The notes below the pieces were generated by a model, which had not been told where the DNA came from, ran no database searches, and was given only the letters and a program-made list of their open reading frames with translations. Position numbers and translations under genes: made by a program. Of a stretch of DNA of 64,000 bases, positions 45,531 through 58,964 are shown piece by piece (position 1 is the first letter of the stretch; every line of letters begins with the position of its first letter). The stretch lies in NCBI GenBank assembly GCA_964304625.1, contig OZ199838.1, positions 13,144,001-13,208,000 of the forward strand, read 5' to 3'. Source of the stretch: Kudoa neothunni. Taxonomy: Eukaryota > Cnidaria.

Positions 45531-45851
45531 AATATATATATCCAACACTTACATCTGCCATATGCATAGTAAATATATGGGAAAAGTCGATGATGTTGGT
45601 GCTTTATTTTCATGCTACCGAATTAAGATAAAATCGAAAAAAAGATATTGATCCTGTATATCAATACTTAATCCCTGGTTGTGGTAAACTCGTATAAATT
45701 GGTCACCTGTACAAATATTGGAAAAATCAAATCATTAAATCATGTCAGAAATATCGAAGCAGGTAAGATCAGCGTTGCAGACCATGGGAAAATTACTAGA
45801 ACCCAATCCCTATCAAAAATCCATGGATATTCTCGCCCAAAAAACCCTTGC
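45531..45851. other. possible tail of the LTR fossil
   Basis: No clear features; it may be further decayed retroelement sequence. Confidence 0.3.
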
Positions 45852-45855
45852 TTAA

Positions 45856-46706
45856 CCCTCGAACACCCGAGGTGGCCACTATGACCACATGCAAAAATAT
45901 ATTAAAATAAACCAATGATGCATTTTTGTGACGTTTATTCTCGTAAGTGCGAAGAACAGGAATAATTATGCCTGTACATACTTTGAATAGTGTGATAAAT
46001 TAGAAATAAATTGTTGTGTTATTGCTTCATTTTTCACATTTTCGTCTCATCATTATTTTAAAAGTTAAGGTTTTATTTTATTCTCAAAATCCGAGATTTT
46101 ATTATGAAATCTCTTACACTGTTTACAGAAATATGTTAAACATAAATTCGCACTTTACAAATTGAAATTTAGCATTATAAATTAATTTATGAATAAGGAA
46201 TATATAAAGTCTAGAGATTTTTAGATTTGGAATTTGTGGATTATAATAAGATGGTCTAAATTAAACTTTAAACGATTATATTTAACTTAACACTTTTTGT
46301 TGACATGTAATTTAACAAGATTATTATGATGTGCGCGATTCGCAAGTCAGATTTAATTACTAACAGAATCAAGTTGTTATAAAAACAAAAAAATGAATTT
46401 TCAAAAACTCCCTTGCTTCAAAGTACATTTAAAATTTTTATTTTATTTTAGAACAGCTTTTTTATACATTTTAACTACATAAACATTATTATGTATATGG
46501 TGGCTATGTTCGGGTGTGTAACTTATTTTCTTTTTTGATTTTAAGCGAAAAAATCAAATGTAGAAATCCGTTATTTAAGTATTTTTAAGAGTACCATATA
46601 CAATAAAATACACTTAGGGAAAAAGGAAATAAAATATTTTGTAAAAGCTATTGATACAATAAGCGCTGATTGGTCATGGTGGTGGCCACCTCCAGGTATT
46701 CGAGGG
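45856..46706. mobile_element. piggyBac-type MITE
   Basis: TTAA at 45852-45855 and 46707-46710. Inverted ends of about 30 bp: CCCTCGAACACC...GGTGGCCACTATGACCA against the complement of the right end, CCCTCGAATACC...GGTGGCCACC...ATGACCA. 851 bp, no coding capacity. The clean ends suggest a fairly recent insertion. Confidence 0.88.
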
Positions 46707-46710
46707 TTAA

Positions 46711-47467
46711 TAGCTTAATACTCACCCTACGAACAAGAAACGTAGATGTATCATTTGTACAAAAACTATAATATATCTATGTACGAACTGAAAACGTTAC
46801 ATACATATAAAGTGATTTAAAAAACTCCACAAAATATAGTTATTTACAATTTTGTCACATTAAATCAGCTGTTTTTTATACACCGGAGACATTAACCTAC
46901 TAGTGGGAGATTGTGCGTCAATAATATTAGACCAATTTTGGATTGAACCGCTTTCATTAAATATTTTTAAAAACTATTGCACTTTTATTTCTTATTAATG
47001 ATCCCCCATATATATATATATATAATTTTAAATAAAATATAAACATTGAGCCTACAATGGTTTATATTTGTATTGGTCATTAGAGGCAGATTTTAAAGAG
47101 AAATGTCGGTTACGTTTGTAAGAATAAAAAATGGCACTAATTATGTAATTTTGGTATGAATGCTTTTCCAGCCAAAAATCAATGTGTGAACGAGTGTACT
47201 GATAACAGCACTTTAATCTTAGATGAAAAAAGTAAAAATGTTATGTTTAGCATCCGTTTGAAAATATAAAAAAGATCTACACTCTACCAACAATCAACAT
47301 CATCATATATAACAAAGCTATTAAAATATTCGCAAAAGTATTTTAAAATGTGCCTAACAAGCCAAAAATAAGCATAACTTAGGTGATCACACACGAGGAA
47401 GTTTATCCTCACATGACCTACACATGTACAAGTAATGATGAAAAATAGTTATTAGAAACGGTTGGAA
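46711..47467. other. no gene seen
   Basis: AT-rich, with a short (TA)n run near 46992-47004; contains the presumed TACC 3' UTR. Confidence 0.4.
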
Positions 47468-49609
47468 TTATTGGATGTTTGCGTGTTTGAGGAGTTCATC
47501 ACAGATGCCGGTTAATTCCTCATTTTGCTGGATCTAACGAGTACATAAAACGTAATCATCACGTTACAATAAAGAATAGTTACTTTTTGACGAAGGGTTT
47601 GCTCGAGATTTTGATTTTTTGTTTGTTCCAATTTGAGACTGGTTTGGATGAGAGCGATTTCGTTTTCATGCTTGTTTCGAGACACGAATATTTCCTCGTT
47701 AGCTCTACAAGCAATGGTAGAGAATTTTAAAAACAAATTGCAATAGATTACGCCCGCAGCAGATTTTCTGAGGTTAGAGTTAATTCTTCAATTTTTTTCT
47801 CAGCCAGGTTCAAAAGTTCATTCTGTCTCTCAAGCTGTTCTTCTAGAATAGACTGATTTTGTCTAATGTCCATATTCATCTGACGAAGTTTCTCATAGCG
47901 ATTGTGCAATTCAGAAAATGAGTTGTCAAGTGCTCGATAATCGTTTTTCAACTACACACGCATAAAAAATCAAATACACTCACAATAAACATTGGAACCA
48001 CTCCATAAGTTTAAAATGGTAGAAAACAACGTACAAGTTCATTATCATTATTTTGTTTGGTGATAATTTTTTTATATTTCTGCGTGATATTGGTCTGTCT
48101 TGCTAAAATCACATCAAAATGCATTACTATTCAAAACACAGTGTCTATTACTCTCCAACATATCAATGATGTTCCTATATACGTTAAGTGCATCTCTAAA
48201 AATGGCATCAATCAACAATAATTGGATTATATAATCACAATAGATCTCGGCTGCTATATGCATCACTTTCAACAGAAGAGCGTTTGTCATCTTGTGTTAA
48301 GGGTGGTTGATTTTGAGATTTGGTGAGCAGATCGTTAAAATGTCCAACAGTTCCCAAATCCAATTTGTTACTATCGAATTTATCCCCCATCAACGCTGTA
48401 GTAGTATTTTGATCAGCAGCAGCAGAAACATGTGAAATGTCGTTCTCTTTTTGTTGTTGAACCGTTGTTGGTTCAACCAAACTACCATTGTCTACATTGG
48501 TGTCTTCCATCTATTTTGAATAGATGTTAATAGAGCCAACAACTTAACTCAATATGCGACAATAAGGCGAAACCAATCGATCAATTTTTGGAATGATTAA
48601 TCTGGCGATTAGACGTAAATATAAATGAACGACAAACTTACTTTTGGTTTAGGTGGGCCAAATAAATTGGATCGCCTTTCCACCTGACGAATGATAGTTT
48701 TTGGAGTGGTTATACCAAAGGTTTGTTTCTTAATGTACACACATACATTATCAACACATCAAATAATGACAAAATCAGAAATGTAATGATTGATTATCAA
48801 TTAAAAACATACAGCATTATCGATTTCACACTTAAATTGATCCAAAATAAAAGTGGCATTGTTCTCATCAAAATACTAAAAGCAACGAGCTACGAATTAG
48901 AAATTCAAAGATTCGTTAAAAGTTACCATAGTTTCGTTACACAAATGACTCTTATTATCATCTTCATTAAACCAGGTATGATCACTAGGATTGGAAAACG
49001 ACCTGGCAGTTTTCTACAAATCCAACACATAGAAGTGTAACAGCTAAAACATTGTCAATCACATATGTGTCCTCAGTTCTTGATGATAAAGTGTTTAAGC
49101 CATCATTCGCCTACAATTAGTTGAAACTATCGTCAAATAATTAACAACAAATACTGGTGATGACTCATTTTGGATACTACACAATGGCTACACAAAACCT
49201 CTTTTAAAACCATTAGCAAGCGATGGAAAATATACTTGAAAGCAATCTTCACTTAATCGTTTAGTTACAGTTGGAAAGTAGCTTTTCCTAAAAGGCAAAC
49301 AATAATCAAACACACAATAAAAACCACATACGAACGAGCTTTCCCTATATATCCTAAAGAAAACACAATGTGAGTCAGTTGCACGTGAAAAATTATTTTA
49401 AAAGTGATTTCAATTATTACCTTGGTTCAATTTTTGACGATCAGGCAAAATGTCACTTTTACTCATTAAAGGTCGATCTGTTAACTCCAAATCACACTAA
49501 TCATGCAATATAATGTTACCAGCAATTATAACACAAAATTAGGAAATACTTTGGTGGATAGTGGATGGTTTCTGGATCTCTTCATTATCTCATCCTCATT
49601 ATTCATCAT
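47468..49609 (-). CDS. TACC: TACC-family coiled-coil protein
   Basis: TACC proteins bind XMAP215/ch-TOG and stabilise microtubules at centrosomes and spindle poles. 14 exons: 49609-49550, 49496-49421, 49353-49332, 49287-49194, 49110-49042 (or to 49051), 49013-48927, 48875-48813, 48728-48642, 48510-48239, 48195-48152, 48102-48035, 47951-47752, 47704-47584 and 47533-47468. They total 1329 bases, 442 residues, every junction in phase. The C-terminal 200 residues are the TACC coiled coil: SFSELHNRYEKLRQMN (family SLSDLFRRYENLK), AANEEIFVSRNKHE (family KANEEIAQVR), SLKLEQTKNQNLEQTLRQK (family K..ESLERALQQK) and EELTGICDELL (family EELTKICDELI). The N-terminal half is polar and unstructured, with an RRSNLFGPPKPK stretch. 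Introns are mostly 35-60 nt. The start is one of two adjacent ATGs. Confidence 0.88.
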
Positions 49610-50132
49610 GACATGCGCGAGCTTAACAAGGCGCTAAGCAATCTTAATTTGTTTTTGATACGATTATTGATTGGTATCGATAATGTAAGATGAATTTTTT
49701 TAATGGTAAAATTTTTCGCGCAATCAAATCTAATTCAAATCTTTATTTTGATTTAATAACTATATCAAAATTAATATTTTTTACAATTAAATCATAAAAT
49801 AAAGTAGCTAATCTAAGCAGTTTAAAGGATATTATTTAGATTGAAAATAGAAACTGATCGATAACTAAGTCGTGTTATTTACATGAGTGTGCCATGGAGT
49901 GCGATCCTCACCGAATCCCAAAGGGGAGATTAAATTGATTGATGCTAGATTGTTATTTTGTCGTTGATTTTCAAATACGCCACTGATTTATTTATATTCG
50001 CATGAATTTAAACTAAAAAGTGATAATATTTTATTATTATTTTTAATTTATTGATGTAATAAACCTATTTGTTTTTGTTAGGATCATTTAACTTGGAAAT
50101 GTAGTTTACAATTTATCAAATGTGTTTATAGG
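49610..50132. other. TACC upstream region
   Basis: Presumed promoter; AT-rich with no distinctive motif. Confidence 0.4.
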
Positions 50133-50140
50133 GCATATAC

Positions 50141-52048
50141 TAGTGGTGGTCAAACCGTGGCTCTTGAAAAAAAGTTTTTTAGTTGAATTTTTTTTTAATT
50201 CAACTAGCACGTTAATTCAGAAAAGTACCAAGTTTAAACTGTTTAATCAAGTGAAGAAATGAAATCTTTAATCATAAATTAGAAAATATTTTTGATTTGA
50301 AAACATTGTTAAAAACTACCATATGGTTTTTACATTTGATCGAAATTGGAATTATTGCTAGTTTTATTAGGAAATACAATTAAAACTAATGTTTATCCAT
50401 TACCAACGTGATAGAAATCGGAAGAATAAACACGAATTAAAATAAATTTGCATCAAACTTGTTTCCATTTTTTGAACAACTTATTTTTGTGAGTCTATTT
50501 ATCCAACGATGAAGTTTGTAAAATAGAGGCATCGTCGATCCCTGCTGCCTCACAAACAAACACCCGACGGACTTAATCCGTACAGCAGCGCTTCCGGATT
50601 CATTTTAGTTTCCGCATCCCTTCTCAAAAAAATGATATAAAAATGGATTTATTGTTTTGTGGAGGTAATATCCTTACTAAAATTACATTAAAAAGAAAAA
50701 GGTTGTCAACGTTACTAGAAAAACAAATGTAACTAGAATAAGTACAACTGAAAATAGATTAAATGTTTTGAATTTTTCATTTATCTTTATTGGACAATAA
50801 TTAGTTCATAACGAGATTCTTTATTAGTTAAACGTATGTGCAAATCATAATTTATAAATCAGCTACATAAGTAATATTTTAATGAAAAATATCAGATGTA
50901 AATAGTCGCACTTATGCCGAATGTTGGGTCTTGTAGTTTTCATTATAAATAACAGACTGAATTAAGAAAATAAGCGTATGACCAAATCTCAAATGTATAG
51001 TTTAAGTTTATATAATTTTTGAGTCCACATTAATTGAATTTAAAGTACGAAATCTAAAATATTTTAACAAACTTATCAAATAAACTTAATCTTGAAGCTA
51101 ATTAAAGTTGAATTCTTACTTTCCTTATAGTTTATTTTAAACAAATAAATAATACAATTTTCAATAATTTAGCCCACTTCAAAAAACTTTTTAAGTCGAT
51201 CATTTTTTCCATTAAAAGTATATATTTTATTACTGTTTATCTCAAGATGTTTATGATACGAAATAATTTATTTATGAGTGAAAAATAATAAATTATTATT
51301 TTTATTTCATATATTAATCAAGTTAAAAAAAGTGGATTAACAACAAATTAATTTTCAGTAAAATTCATCAAATGACTATTTGTTTATCCTACAACTTACA
51401 GCTTTGATTGCGCACGAATCGCACATGATATATTTTCGAGGGAGATTCTGAATATTAAGAATCGGTACAATACGTACAAAACACATTCAGCCGTACAATT
51501 TTTCGATGACTCAAGGTGTGAGTCTTGGACCCCCAATAACTGTCTACCGAACCCCCAATCAGGAAGCCCTGTCGTACAGCGTTAACAGCATACGAACCGG
51601 ATTACCGCGCACTCACTGATAAGGTGGAAACATAAATAACTTGTAACATTAGAAATAATTTAATAAAAAAATCCGAAAGAATTAAATTCTTGTGTTATTA
51701 CTTTATTTGTAAATATTTTATTTTATTTTTTGCCAGACTATCATACATGATTAAATGTGAAAAATACTTTATTACTTTCGCGACCCTTTCCATAGAGAAA
51801 AAATTTCTTGGACCAGAAACTACTAATTTACTTATTTGGAAAAACCATCATAAATTATATGTAAATTTTCCTGCGATTAACTAAATGAATAAGAAAAAAT
51901 TAAAAAACCTTTATTTATAATTCTACACCATTTTTTCTTAATATTCACCAAAAATGTAAGTTTTAAAGAAGGAAGAGGTACATAAATGATTTTGGTGCCT
52001 TGTGGCTCTTGGAAGATAGGGCAACCTTAAAGTTGGCTCCCGATCTGG
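50141..52048. mobile_element. non-autonomous hAT element
   Basis: A perfect 8-bp target duplication GCATATAC (50133-50140 and 52049-52056) frames a 1.9-kb stretch. Its ends TAGTGGTGGTCAAACC...GGCTC and the complement of the right, CAGATCGGGAGCCAAC, are loosely inverted and hAT-like. No transposase found. The perfect duplication says it is young relative to the other hAT copies. Confidence 0.75.
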
Positions 52049-52056
52049 GCATATAC

Positions 52057-54188
52057 AGTGGATGGGGGGTGGTTAATAATTTGAGAAAATGTTACAAAAT
52101 TAAGGTACACATAAGATTATAACAAGTAATCTATTTCTAAAACTATTAAAAAATATTGGTTTGACCATTAAGAATATAAATAAATATTCCTAAATTAATT
52201 AATTATGCTTGTTGTGGATTACTTTGCAGTGATGTGTGGTTCGTAACTTTTCGGGTGCGTTTAGATTTTTGTTTTCGATTGGTGGGGAAATGGGGACAGA
52301 AATAAAAATTGAGTTAGGACATTAAAAGAGAAATATTAAATAATAAAGTTTTTCCGAAACCAGCAAAGGCATGGAATGGAAGCACTATTGAAAATGACGC
52401 CAATATTAGGGATTGTATAGGTGATGAGAACTGTCACAGAGACGACAAATTTAATGGCATAGGACGAAGAATTATTCCATTTATAATTTCCCTCTCGCCC
52501 ATTTTTCTGATTTAAAACATTACTTGAAATATCACGGTTTAAATAATTATCAACATCAAACGAATATTGAACGAGAACTACACAATATTACTACAACTGT
52601 CTAATTTCCCCATCCCAAACAATTTATCATTATAGTTTATTTATAGAGTTTTTTCTCCTTAGTATTGCGCAGGCGATCTTAGAAACTTTGAACCATCCGT
52701 CATTAGGCCTTTAAAACCCCAGGGTGATTATGTGTTGAAGTAAGGATTTAGATAGAGATTTCATAATTCCAACGTTTTGTGGTTGTTACTAGTTTTTACA
52801 AGCATTTGGATAGATAATACATCTCAGTAAATTAATCATATTAATTTATAACGCTTGAAACATTCAACCACTGAGTATTAAATGTTTATTTTTAAAGTAA
52901 AATCAATTATAAATGTTAATAAGTCCCAAGCAATGTTTTATTTATCTCAGCAATATCAAAATGATGTATAATTTAAACTCTTAAAAATCATATATTTGGA
53001 TTTGTGATGATTACTCTACTTTAAAGTTAATTTTAATTACAAAATAATTATTGATATATTTTTTAATAGTTACTTAATGTATATAAATAAAAAGATAACT
53101 TAATAAAATAAATTAAGAATTTTCATGTTTGAATTTTTGAACAAATATTGTTATAAAAAATTTCTTAATCATGAATATACTACCCAAAAAAATTTATAAA
53201 CTAAGAACCATATTAAGAAATGCCATCGTTTAATTGAATATATCTTCGTTCTAATTTTGAATAGAATAAATTAGAAAGTTCTGTTTTTAAATAAGAAGTC
53301 ACAAGATTGAACATTTACAAACTTATTACTAACAGATACAATTAAAAAAATTCAGTGAACAATTAACGACTTCGAATTTATTAAAATTATAGAGAAAGAA
53401 TAATTTTTCTGGTGTATTTATCAACGACACAGAGGTTCCACGTGAATCCGCATGTGCTCGACTTAAGATTTATTTCCAGTTTATGGGTTAATTCTTTTTG
53501 ATCTGAATTTAACTACATAGTGTAATTATTTGTGATAAGAACAAAAATGAAAAAACTTTTGAAATAGAAATGAATTAACAGGACGAATTGTAGGAAACGA
53601 CTTTATTTCTGATTTTATATGCGACACCGCCCGAAGTTCCTACACAGATACTGTAGTACTGTAGTTTAGCCGATAGTTTAAAAGAAATAAGATAGTTTAT
53701 TCTAAAAAATAATGCACTGCTGAATTGGAATGAGAAAATTTCTCCTAACATTGATTACAAAAATCCACTGTGAACGAATCACAATCTTGTTAATACACTG
53801 ACTTAATCTCTTCGAAATAGAGGATAATCCCTATACCCTAGAAATCAACCCTCAACCCTCAATTTTTTGAAGGCCTACCCATCACCCACTGTAAACTGTT
53901 AAATATAATTTGACTATTTTTAACTCTAAATAAGACTGTTGATGAGCTATTTGATTCTAAATTCGAAGATATTCCCCCTTTAGATAAGGAGTGAAAAATT
54001 TCACAAAAACAATTTAATTTAGTTTTAACACACAAGTGACTTCTGTGTTTTAGATTATCCGCTGATGTATGATATATTAAATGTTTGAGATAATTTTATT
54101 CTCATAGTAGGAGTAGATTAAGTCATAAAGGATTCATTTCAGATTTTCAATTATTTATAAAAGTTAAGATGGCTTTTTGTACGGTAGA
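52057..54188. other. no gene seen
   Basis: About 2.1 kb, very AT-rich, with no frame of note. Confidence 0.45.
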
Positions 54189-54278
54189 CAATATTCAGGT
54201 GACACTAGTTTTGACTATATTTAATTATTTCTGTTCATTATAAGCGGAGCTGTAGTTTATAAATAATTAAATATAGCT
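54189..54278. repeat. palindromic repeat, copy 2
   Basis: Shares AATATTCAGGTGACACTAG and TTTTGAC.ATATTTAATTAT with copy 1 at 40079. It ends AATAATTAAATATAG, again able to fold back on the left arm. The loop region differs from copy 1. Confidence 0.55.
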
Positions 54279-55189
54279 TATTATAAAAAAATATACCGGC
54301 GCGTGCGCAACGATATGCAGGATTAAACGTTACCATGCAAATAGTTTGTGCCTACAAAAATTTGTATCATTCTATGGCAGAACTTGCTAACTCAAATCAG
54401 ACTCATTATTTTTGATGAAAAATCGAAATCTGCATCCGTCATATATACAGGATGGTCTTGATATCGCGTATTAAATCGGGGCCTGAGCTTTTATTGTCCA
54501 ATAAAAAATCACTGTCCAATATCGAGTTACATGCATGCGCTACAAGAATAAATTTTTAATTTTTAACGAAAAAATGATCTATTTTGTTTGAATTCTTCAG
54601 GTAAGAATATAAAGGACATCGATCTAACAGTATAAGAACTTTCATCCTTCTCTCGCGAATTTTTGATCGTAATATTTAACAGGAAATCATCAATTCTTTT
54701 AAAACAACAGATCTTTAAATTTATAAATGACGTTATGTGAGAATTTTTCCTCTGTAATTTATGCGACCTGTAACGCAACGAGAGGTTTTTTCGATTGTTT
54801 TGTTGTCTTTTAATTTTACTCGCCCTTTATTGCATATGTTGGTTGAGTGCAGAAATTTTAAACAAATATCTAGACCTTATTGTATCTTCTATATGCGGTA
54901 AGGCGTAGCTTACTCACAATGCTGAAAATAATTTTTTCTTACGTGTAATATAGAATGAGATTAATGAATTAAGAAAAGATTGATTCGTTTTATCGTTCCA
55001 GTGTAATTTTAACATTTTTAAATTTGTCTATATAATTTTATTTTTTTATAGTGTATTAATAACCAGACTCCAGACTCGTTTTCCAGTTAATTAATTAGTA
55101 ATATTATTCATTAAATTAATTAATTGGGAACATCTTGTAGGATATTTCTTTATTATATTAAAAGAAGAATGTAGAGGTTACCTCATTAA
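54279..55189. other. no gene seen
   Basis: AT-rich; no supported feature. Confidence 0.4.
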
Positions 55190-56906
55190 TATTGTCGTGT
55201 GATCGGCGAGGGTCAACACAAGTTTTATAAGTCTCTCTAGCGACTTGCTACAAAGAAAATGAAAATAATAATGAAATCATTTACTAATAATTTCATGTAC
55301 AACATCCATAACTGGACGCAGAGAAAACAAGATTTTAGGATTATCGATGATAAACGCTTTTCTTGATGTAAGATTTCATTTTCTTCCGACAGAATGATAT
55401 CCTCAACATTGTTATCTACAAATATAATTCTTAAAATTCTTCTATGTTACCTTCTAATGTTATTTCATCCTTGTATTCCATTAAAATTTGCTTATCTTGA
55501 TTTTTCAATAGAAATATTTGATAATATACTTTTGAAAATAGGCGACTTATTAAAACAATTACCAATAATTGATACCGTAACCATTTCCCAAGCCAATTTT
55601 AGAGTATTTAAACAATCGAGCACAGTTTATTTAAATCTACCTTGGTCATCCTCTTCAACTATAATATCTTGGCATAATAGTTCTCTATAATTTGATTTTA
55701 AACTATGAATTATTCTCAGATCCATTGGTTGCACCACATTGGTAATGTTTTTTGGCAGAAATAGAAGCTCGATGTTTTCCAAATTATCGATCGATTTTGG
55801 ATGAGATGGGCACCGATCCAATAAAATTAAAATCTTTCTGTTTCCTTTAATGAACTTATGGTTCATCTCTTTGAGGATCTGAAAATATATGCCTGAGGAC
55901 ATCCAGCCATTCGCTTGAGAATGATATTCAATTGGAAACTCTTTGATTCCCTTAAAACAGCGAGGTTTCTTAAATTTTCCTATTACATGTAATGGAAATT
56001 TTTCTCCTGTCATTGAGGCAGCGATCAAAACCGTAACACGCTTTTTGGATTGTTTTACACCTTTTACATTTTGTTCATTTTTAGTAATGTATATACGTTG
56101 TAACAACTGTTCATAATAAAGACCAGTCTCATCCAGATTTAATATTTTTTTCGGGCTGTATCTTGACAAAATCTCGGACAACTTGCTCATCTATTCATAA
56201 ATACATTTAAAGTCGGCACTTTCAGCTTCTCCGTGTAATTTATAACTTTTCAGACCATAACACACCCTGAAATTATTAAATCATCCCCTGCTTCCATTAA
56301 AATTGTTGATTCCAATATCTTTGACAACAACAGAAGCTCTTTCGATAATTATTAACCCAGATATTAGTTTATTTTTATCTCGCATTGAAACTATCCTGTT
56401 GTAAAGGTTGTTTTCAAAATCCCCATATTATCCGGGTTTAAATTTTTTTTTTTGATATTTCAATACTTAAATTTGTAATTTCATCTTGTTTTGACCAGGT
56501 TCTATCAAGAGTAGAATGGCCTATTTGAAATTACCGAAAAATATTTAAGTAAGAATCACTTGGTAAACCAAAATGTTTTACAATCATAGCTTTAGCACCA
56601 GCTATAGACTTAAGATAATTATAGTAATCAATTATTTTAATTTTATCTTCTATAGTTCTTTGATAGTTTACCATGTTTACGATACTGCAACCAATGGATT
56701 AAAGGGATAAAAATGTGGAAAATGAGTTACGCAATAGTAAGACACAAGGTTTTTCCTATTTTTTTTATATCCGCTTGTTCAAAATAATAATTTCTTTTCA
56801 TAATAATCCAATTAAGCATATCGAATATGATTTAATTGTTTAATTTTGTTAATTAAAATGTATAATGCTAATTTTTCTTAAATTACACGGTATCGAGGCA
56901 CGACTG
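55190..56906 (-). mobile_element. pogo/Tigger-like transposon
   Basis: The right end reads GGTATCGAGGCACGACTG followed by TA (56907-56908), the usual CAGTCGTGCC-type tip beside a TA target. The left end is uncertain; a degenerate match (TTGTCGTGTGATCGG) lies near 55194. It carries a transposase gene on the minus strand. Confidence 0.6.
55627..56460 (-). pseudogene. Tigger/jerky-type DDE_1 transposase, inactivated
   Basis: A 187-codon intact stretch (56190-55627) has the catalytic core: ILNLDETGLYY (first D), ILILLDRCPSHP (second D; relatives have LLDNCPSHP, so N is replaced by R) and NVVQPMD (third D). Upstream in the same frame is the CENP-B-like DNA-binding part (FRVCYGLKSYKLHGEAESAD), with a TGA for Trp near 56303 and a TAG just before 56190. 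Two to three nonsense changes and a lost C-terminus inactivate it. Confidence 0.83.
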
Positions 56907-56908
56907 TA

Positions 56909-57598
56909 CATCTAAATTGGTTTATATCTGTATGACTAGATTTAAGCGAAGCCTCGATAAAGTTTAGGAAACGATTATTAAAAAGAGGTTAATTTTAACT
57001 TTTGACGTTGTTCAAATAAGGAAATTATTGATTGAATACTCGGAAACTGAAGATTTGGTCTTTTTTGATACATTTAAAAAAAATAATAGACGATAATTGA
57101 AAATTTTTATTGTTATTTACTACACTAGTATTAGATATTTAGTAATTGTATTCTATCAAAGAATACTGTTTAAGAGAATCAATCGTAGATGTGATCAAGT
57201 TAGTTGAGTATTCTATGCGCAAATTGCGTTTTTATGTTTGTTTATTTTTGGTTCGCATGGAAATCAAGAAATAATTTGGACCAAACAAATTTAAGCTTTT
57301 TCAGTAAACAGTGTAGTCTACATAATTTTTAATAAAAATAAATTAGTTGAACTGGGATACGTATTGTTGGAAAATATTGATTTGGATATTGTAAAGTTGA
57401 GTCTGTGTTACGCTGAAAAAGTAGACATATTGATATTTGTTGTATAAGGAATGCAGAAAAATTTTTTTCATATAATTATATTAATTTTTGATAAAACAAT
57501 AAGATGATGAAATCTACGTCACTCTAATGATGTCACCAGCGAGATGTGCGCTATCTGTGAATTCCATACTCTGAAGGGGAATTGGATAACTGTACACA
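56909..57598. other. serpin 1 upstream region
   Basis: AT-rich sequence ending at the serpin start codon; no motif recognised. Confidence 0.4.
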
Positions 57599-58747
57599 AT
57601 GACCCATTTGTGTACGGAGAATCATGAAATAATGTTCAATATGCTAAGAAAAATGAGCCAGCATAGGAACTACAAAGAGAACTTTGTTCTTTCTCCTCTT
57701 TGTGTATGCATCGAGTTGGGGATTGTGGCCGAAGGAGCCTGGAATTCGACCAGAAATGAAATTATTGCGTTGATAGGAAAATCCTTTACAGACAGTTTTG
57801 CCAAGAAACGATATGTGGATAAAAAATCCATGAAATTATTCACCATAATTTTTCATTCGTTACCTATCCGGCCCACCTACGCATCGATCATCTATCAGAA
57901 GTATGGATCATTTTTTTCGGAGATTGATTTCACTCGCAAAAACTCTGCCGTCAGACAGATCGATCAATGGATCAACGACCTTACTAATGACTCCATAAGT
58001 TGGTCGATTGATTCGAACGATCTAAGTGACAATACCACGTTTCTAGTGGGAGGCACTTTGGTAATGAAAGCAAGCTGGTCGCATAATTTCAAATGCACTA
58101 GATCCATGTTTACACTCATGAACGGCAAAATCAAACTTGTTAAAGCTATTGCCACAAAAAAAATTTTCAAATGTTCTGGCACGTCTATTCAAAATGTATT
58201 TATGTGTGAAATACCACTCAACAACACTAGGTACACCTCCTTCATTTTAATGCCACGCCACAGCAAAGATATCCAGAAAATTATAAATTCTGCAACAGTA
58301 ATATTATTTTTACATGTAGCTATAAGTAATAGAATGTAGACATCCCTTTATCAACATTGGTTAGGATGTCTGACACCACTCAAAGTCCGAGTTACTATCC
58401 CAAAATTTTCTGTGTACACAAGCGAAAATATCGAGAAATATTTAATGAACTCAAATTTCTCAAAAGTTTTCACCAAACATGCCAATCTATCATTGATTTT
58501 TCCTTCCAACGCATCACTCGGCCATATCACTTCATCCACCTACATTTTGGTGGATGAGGATGGGATTATATCAAGCAAACCCGAATCCGCTAATAACTCC
58601 AGCAATGATAACACTCGAACATGCGAACCCGAATTCGAATTCAATGTCAACAAACCATTTTTATTTATCGTTCATGATCACTTAACAGGATGTGTAGTTT
58701 ATTGTTGTGCAGTGATGGACCCAACCATGTCTACAATGAAATCCTAA
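57599..58747 (+). CDS. serpin (paralogue 1)
   Basis: Serpin-fold protein. Two exons, 57599-58297 and 58340-58747, with a 42-nt phase-0 intron, giving 368 residues, the normal length. Landmarks: NFVLSPLCVCIELGIVAEGA (family N...SP.S...aL.m...GA), I-N-D-L-T-N-D-S-I (family W.....T.g.I), TTFLVGGTLVMKASW (family L.n..yFkg.W), FILMPRHSKDI, RVTIPKFSV (family lPkF), FNVNKPFLFIVHDHLTGCVVYCCAVMDP (family F..drPFlf.I.....g.ilF.G.v..P). The hinge of the reactive-centre loop reads DEDGIISSKPESANNS instead of EGTEAAAAT, and the loop is long and Ser/Asn-rich. That argues against standard inhibition, which needs small residues there. No signal peptide, so probably intracellular (clade B-like) or secreted by another route. 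Confidence 0.9.
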
Positions 58748-58964
58748 TTAGTTCCACATAATATTCATTATCTATTATGTTGTTTTTCTAATTTACATCC
58801 GTAGTTTTTTCAGACTCTATTATTGGAAGCGTAAAAATAAATAAATAAAATTAATTTCTTTGAATAAATCCGAATTGTGAAAGATTTTTGTGGCATTTTC
58901 TCAAACATAAAAAATATTATTTACAGCAGATAACCGATTTTTCATACTTACCGATTTGCCATAA
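58748..58964. other. serpin 1 3' region
   Basis: Contains overlapping AATAAA signals at about 58837-58850, roughly 90 bases past the stop. Confidence 0.45.

Noticed and set aside
46992-47004. (TA)n microsatellite
   Set aside because: Too short to be of interest in such AT-rich sequence.
48723-49040. A 105-codon plus-strand frame
   Set aside because: It overlaps TACC exons on the minus strand that join in phase; the plus frame has no domain.
50490-50600. GC-rich patch considered as a tRNA or rRNA piece
   Set aside because: No cloverleaf and no rRNA-like motif; it is internal to a non-autonomous hAT element.
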